This document shows, piece by piece, positions 61,689 through 64,000 of a DNA stretch of 64,000 nt. Every line of letters begins with the position of its first letter. Position 1 is the stretch's first letter. Both the position numbers and the translations under genes were made by a program. Location: NCBI GenBank assembly GCA_934149075.1, contig CAKPDR010000002.1:1-64000 (forward strand), read 5' to 3'. The notes under the pieces were generated by a model that saw only the letters and a program-made list of their open reading frames with translations, did no database searches and was not told the origin of the DNA. Source of the stretch: an uncultured Clostridia bacterium (GTDB taxonomy: Bacteria; Bacillota; Clostridia; TANB77; CAG-508).

Positions 61689-62821
61689 ATTTCTTCTTCC
61701 ACGCTTTCTTCTAATTCAATATTTAAACCTATGGCGTTATTCAGCAATTCGTAGTATTCATTTCTTAATTCTTTAATATCACTTTCATTTTCATATTTTT
61801 TGAAAAAATTTTTTTCTACACTTTCTTTATTATAAATATCGTCATATATATTGTTTAAGTTAGTATTTATTGTTTCACTAGATAAAATATCTTCTTTAAT
61901 AGTCATATATGAATTAAGTTTATATGCCATTTCGATTCTTGGAATATCAAAATGTTTTTTCTCATATCCTATTTCGTCGTGAGAACTTAAATAAATAGAA
62001 TATATATTATTTTTATCCCATAAGATAGGATCAATAAAATCATATAAGCGATTTTCTACATCTCCTTTTTTATCTAAAGTAGTTAAAAATATGCAATCTC
62101 CACCATTTGAAAATCCATATACATTCCCTTTTTCATCTTTAAAGCAATATTTATATTCATCATTAAAAATATCAACTATTTCTACTTTCAAAGGCTCTTT
62201 ATTTAGATTTTCTCTACATCTTTCAAGTTTTCCAATATGTAAATCAAGATTTTTATTAAACTCATATCCCCAATATCTATTTTTTTCATCATTGTTAAAA
62301 TCTCCTAAGCATAATTCAAGTCCAGAATAAACATTTTTAATTGGTTCTATGTTCAACATATAAACATCATATTTATTTTTTTCATTTTTGAATTTTGTTA
62401 CATTCATTGTTAAGTCTTTACATATAAACTTTCCTCTATCACAAATATCAAGAACATATTTTCTTGTTAATTCTGATGGATTATATAAATAAGGATTTCC
62501 ATTACCATCTAACATATAAATTTCATCATTATAAGTTATCTCACTTACTTCTTCTATTGGTAAAACTTCAGTTCCAACAAATCCAGAATGATAATAACTT
62601 TGTGCTTTATCAGAAGCACTTTTAAATTCTTCTAATGTTTTTATATTTTCAAACTCTTTTAGAATCTCATTAAAATCCTTATCGCAACTATCTCCTCTTT
62701 TTGAGAAAAGATTAAATTCGCTTTTATCTCCATTAAATTCTGGTGTAGAATATAATTTTTTAGTTTTTGTATCAAAATAATATACTTTTCTTCTAGTCAT
62801 TATTTCCTCCAATTTCTTCAT
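61685..62821 (-). CDS. Unknown acidic protein, 378 residues
   Basis: I do not recognise it. It shows beta-rich sequence (YYFDTKTKKLYSTPEFNGDK at the N-terminus, TYNDEIYMLDGNGNPYLYNP). The C-terminal part is helical with ELRNEYYELLNNAIGLNIEL. It overlaps the next gene by 29 bp. Confidence 0.5.
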   Translation of the reverse strand: MKKLEEIMTRRKVYYFDTKTKKLYSTPEFNGDKSEFNLFSKRGDSCDKDFNEILKEFENIKTLEEFKSASDKAQSYYHSGFVGTEVLPIEEVSEITYNDEIYMLDGNGNPYLYNPSELTRKYVLDICDRGKFICKDLTMNVTKFKNEKNKYDVYMLNIEPIKNVYSGLELCLGDFNNDEKNRYWGYEFNKNLDLHIGKLERCRENLNKEPLKVEIVDIFNDEYKYCFKDEKGNVYGFSNGGDCIFLTTLDKKGDVENRLYDFIDPILWDKNNIYSIYLSSHDEIGYEKKHFDIPRIEMAYKLNSYMTIKEDILSSETINTNLNNIYDDIYNKESVEKNFFKKYENESDIKELRNEYYELLNNAIGLNIELEESVEEEI

Positions 62822-63731
62822 TACTTAAATCTAATTCTATTTCTTTGTCATATCTATTCATATCACTTGCTATAATCATATCTTTTGAAGCTCCTATTAT
62901 TAAATTCCCTTCTTTATCTAGGTTATTTTCGATTTCAATTTTATTCATCTTGCAAAATTCCTTTACATCTTCTAATGAATAAACTTTTGCTACTATTTTT
63001 GAATCTAGTATTTCACTATCACAATTAAAGCAACAATCTCCTACTAAATCTACGTCCATATCTGATGGTGTTTTATCATCTTCTACTAATAGATATTGGT
63101 TCATATATATAGTATTGTTTAAATCTAAATCGCATTTTATAATATATTTATAATCTTGTTTTTCAAAGTTAATTTCTTTTAGTTTTTCATTCATTTTTTC
63201 TTTGTAGTTGTCTATGTCTTCTAAACTTATCCATTCAGGCTTTTCTTCATCTGTAAATGATTCATATATTTTTTTCATTTCTTCTATGTGTTTATCTACA
63301 TCTTTATAATACAGATGACCTAAATAACCATTTCCATTGCCTAAGAAATAATCACAATCAGTTCTTAATCTATCTAACATCATATAATCCAATTTTCGTG
63401 GATTTTCTCGATCTTCATTAAAAATATAGTCTTGTAAATCATTATATTTATTTTCTATATTTGCATTTTCATTAAAATCATTTACTATATGCAAAAGTGC
63501 TTGCTCCATACTTGTATATCTTCTACTCCACGTTTCGTTCGTACCAACTTTTTTACCTTCTAATGAAAATATAAAAGGAGAATATTGTTCTTCTTCTCTT
63601 CTTAAAGATAAAGACCAAACATTTCCATTATCATTTTTATATGTAAATTCAACTTTTTCGCCAATTTCAAAGCTATCTTTTCTTTCAAGTAACTTATTGA
63701 TAAGCTCTACATTTAAAATATTTTCAGTCAT
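62793..63731 (-). CDS. Unknown acidic protein, 312 residues
   Basis: I do not recognise it. It has a beta-rich N-terminus (FEIGEKVEFTYKNDNGNVWS) and a Cys pair (GDCCFNCDSE). The start at 63731 follows GGGAGGTATACGA; an earlier start would touch the methylase gene. It lies 17 bp after the methylase-like gene. Confidence 0.5.
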   Translation of the reverse strand: MTENILNVELINKLLERKDSFEIGEKVEFTYKNDNGNVWSLSLRREEEQYSPFIFSLEGKKVGTNETWSRRYTSMEQALLHIVNDFNENANIENKYNDLQDYIFNEDRENPRKLDYMMLDRLRTDCDYFLGNGNGYLGHLYYKDVDKHIEEMKKIYESFTDEEKPEWISLEDIDNYKEKMNEKLKEINFEKQDYKYIIKCDLDLNNTIYMNQYLLVEDDKTPSDMDVDLVGDCCFNCDSEILDSKIVAKVYSLEDVKEFCKMNKIEIENNLDKEGNLIIGASKDMIIASDMNRYDKEIELDLSNEEIGGNND

Positions 63732-63748
63732 TCGTATACCTCCCATAA

Positions 63749-64000
63749 TTATTTAAAAATTACTACCATACTAGGAAATGGAGCAGGATTTTTTCCATCA
63801 TTAAATTTTAGTCTACCTCTAATAAATCTAATTTCTTGCTTGTTGTAGATATAATCGTGGAAATAACTTGTATCAGTTCTTGCAGGAATAAGCATAACTA
63901 TTAAAGTATTATTTATTTTATTCTCTTCATAGCATTTTTTTACCCAATAAGGTATTTCTCTTCCATAAGGTGGATTACAAAATACTCTTTCTCCACTCCA
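63749..64000 (-). CDS. Phage-type DNA N6-adenine methyltransferase, C-terminal part (runs off the window)
   Basis: The visible 83 residues contain the catalytic NPPY motif (WSGERVFCNPPYGREIPYW), the segment TLIVMLIPARTDTSYFHDYI, and GRLKFNDGKNPAPFPSMVVI, the typical end of Dam-like phage N-6-adenine methyltransferases (PF05869). The gene continues beyond the window edge, so length and start are unknown. It is the second methylase of the element, unlike the beta-class enzyme at 53311. Confidence 0.88.
   Translation of the reverse strand, partial: WSGERVFCNPPYGREIPYWVKKCYEENKINNTLIVMLIPARTDTSYFHDYIYNKQEIRFIRGRLKFNDGKNPAPFPSMVVIFK

Overview
The window is AT-rich DNA from an anaerobic, spore-forming member of the Clostridia. 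The evidence is the spore genes (spoVS, a cotJABC operon, Spo0A-box sequences, a spo0E-like gene), an oxygen-sensitive class III ribonucleotide reductase (nrdD), a giant 2-hydroxyacyl-CoA dehydratase-activase protein, AGGAGG-type ribosome binding sites and Bacillus/Clostridium-type LexA and Spo0A motifs. No genus can be assigned from the sequence alone.

Region 1 (1-27.9 kb) is mostly chromosomal backbone. It holds relA/spoT, recJ and recA (with a clear promoter and a LexA-like box), a lone oligopeptide-binding protein, spoVS, a YmdB phosphodiesterase, asd, a flippase-like membrane protein, a frameshifted dapA, a CmpB-family membrane protein, the dehydratase/activase protein, nrdD facing a Crp-family regulator across a shared promoter with two palindromes, a D,D-carboxypeptidase, rpmB, an RNHCP zinc protein, a nucleoside kinase, cotJA-cotJB-cotJC and two tRNA genes. 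Two non-coding curiosities interrupt it. One is a pair of ~450-bp near-palindromes (6884-7331 and 12940-13396, opposite orientations) whose arms differ between copies but stay complementary within each copy. The other is two loci carrying the same 19-bp motif twice at a 35-bp period right after a stop codon (19-72 and 24314-24367).

Region 2 (27.9-33.4 kb) is a graveyard of decayed mobile-element genes: frameshifted, internally deleted or truncated remnants of an unknown protein, an OLD-type ATPase, a RhuM-type protein, a histidine phosphatase, a tyrosine integrase and a SEC-C protein, with a few intact genes among them. An exact 40-bp direct repeat brackets 4 kb of it.

Region 3 (33.4-64 kb, running off the end) looks like one end of a large integrated mobile element. 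A full tyrosine integrase and excisionase sit beside tandem 70-bp-spaced repeats. Inward lie regulatory and envelope genes: an XRE-membrane-coiled-coil protein, three ECF sigma factor modules, an XRE/DUF2975/DUF4173 operon and a Spo0E-like peptide. A long, tightly overlapping operon of mostly unrecognised acidic proteins follows, including two DNA methyltransferases and a protein with two SpoVG-like domains. A near-identical ~46-bp promoter/operator block lies upstream of xis-int and of the SpoVG-led operon 23 kb away, suggesting both are controlled together.
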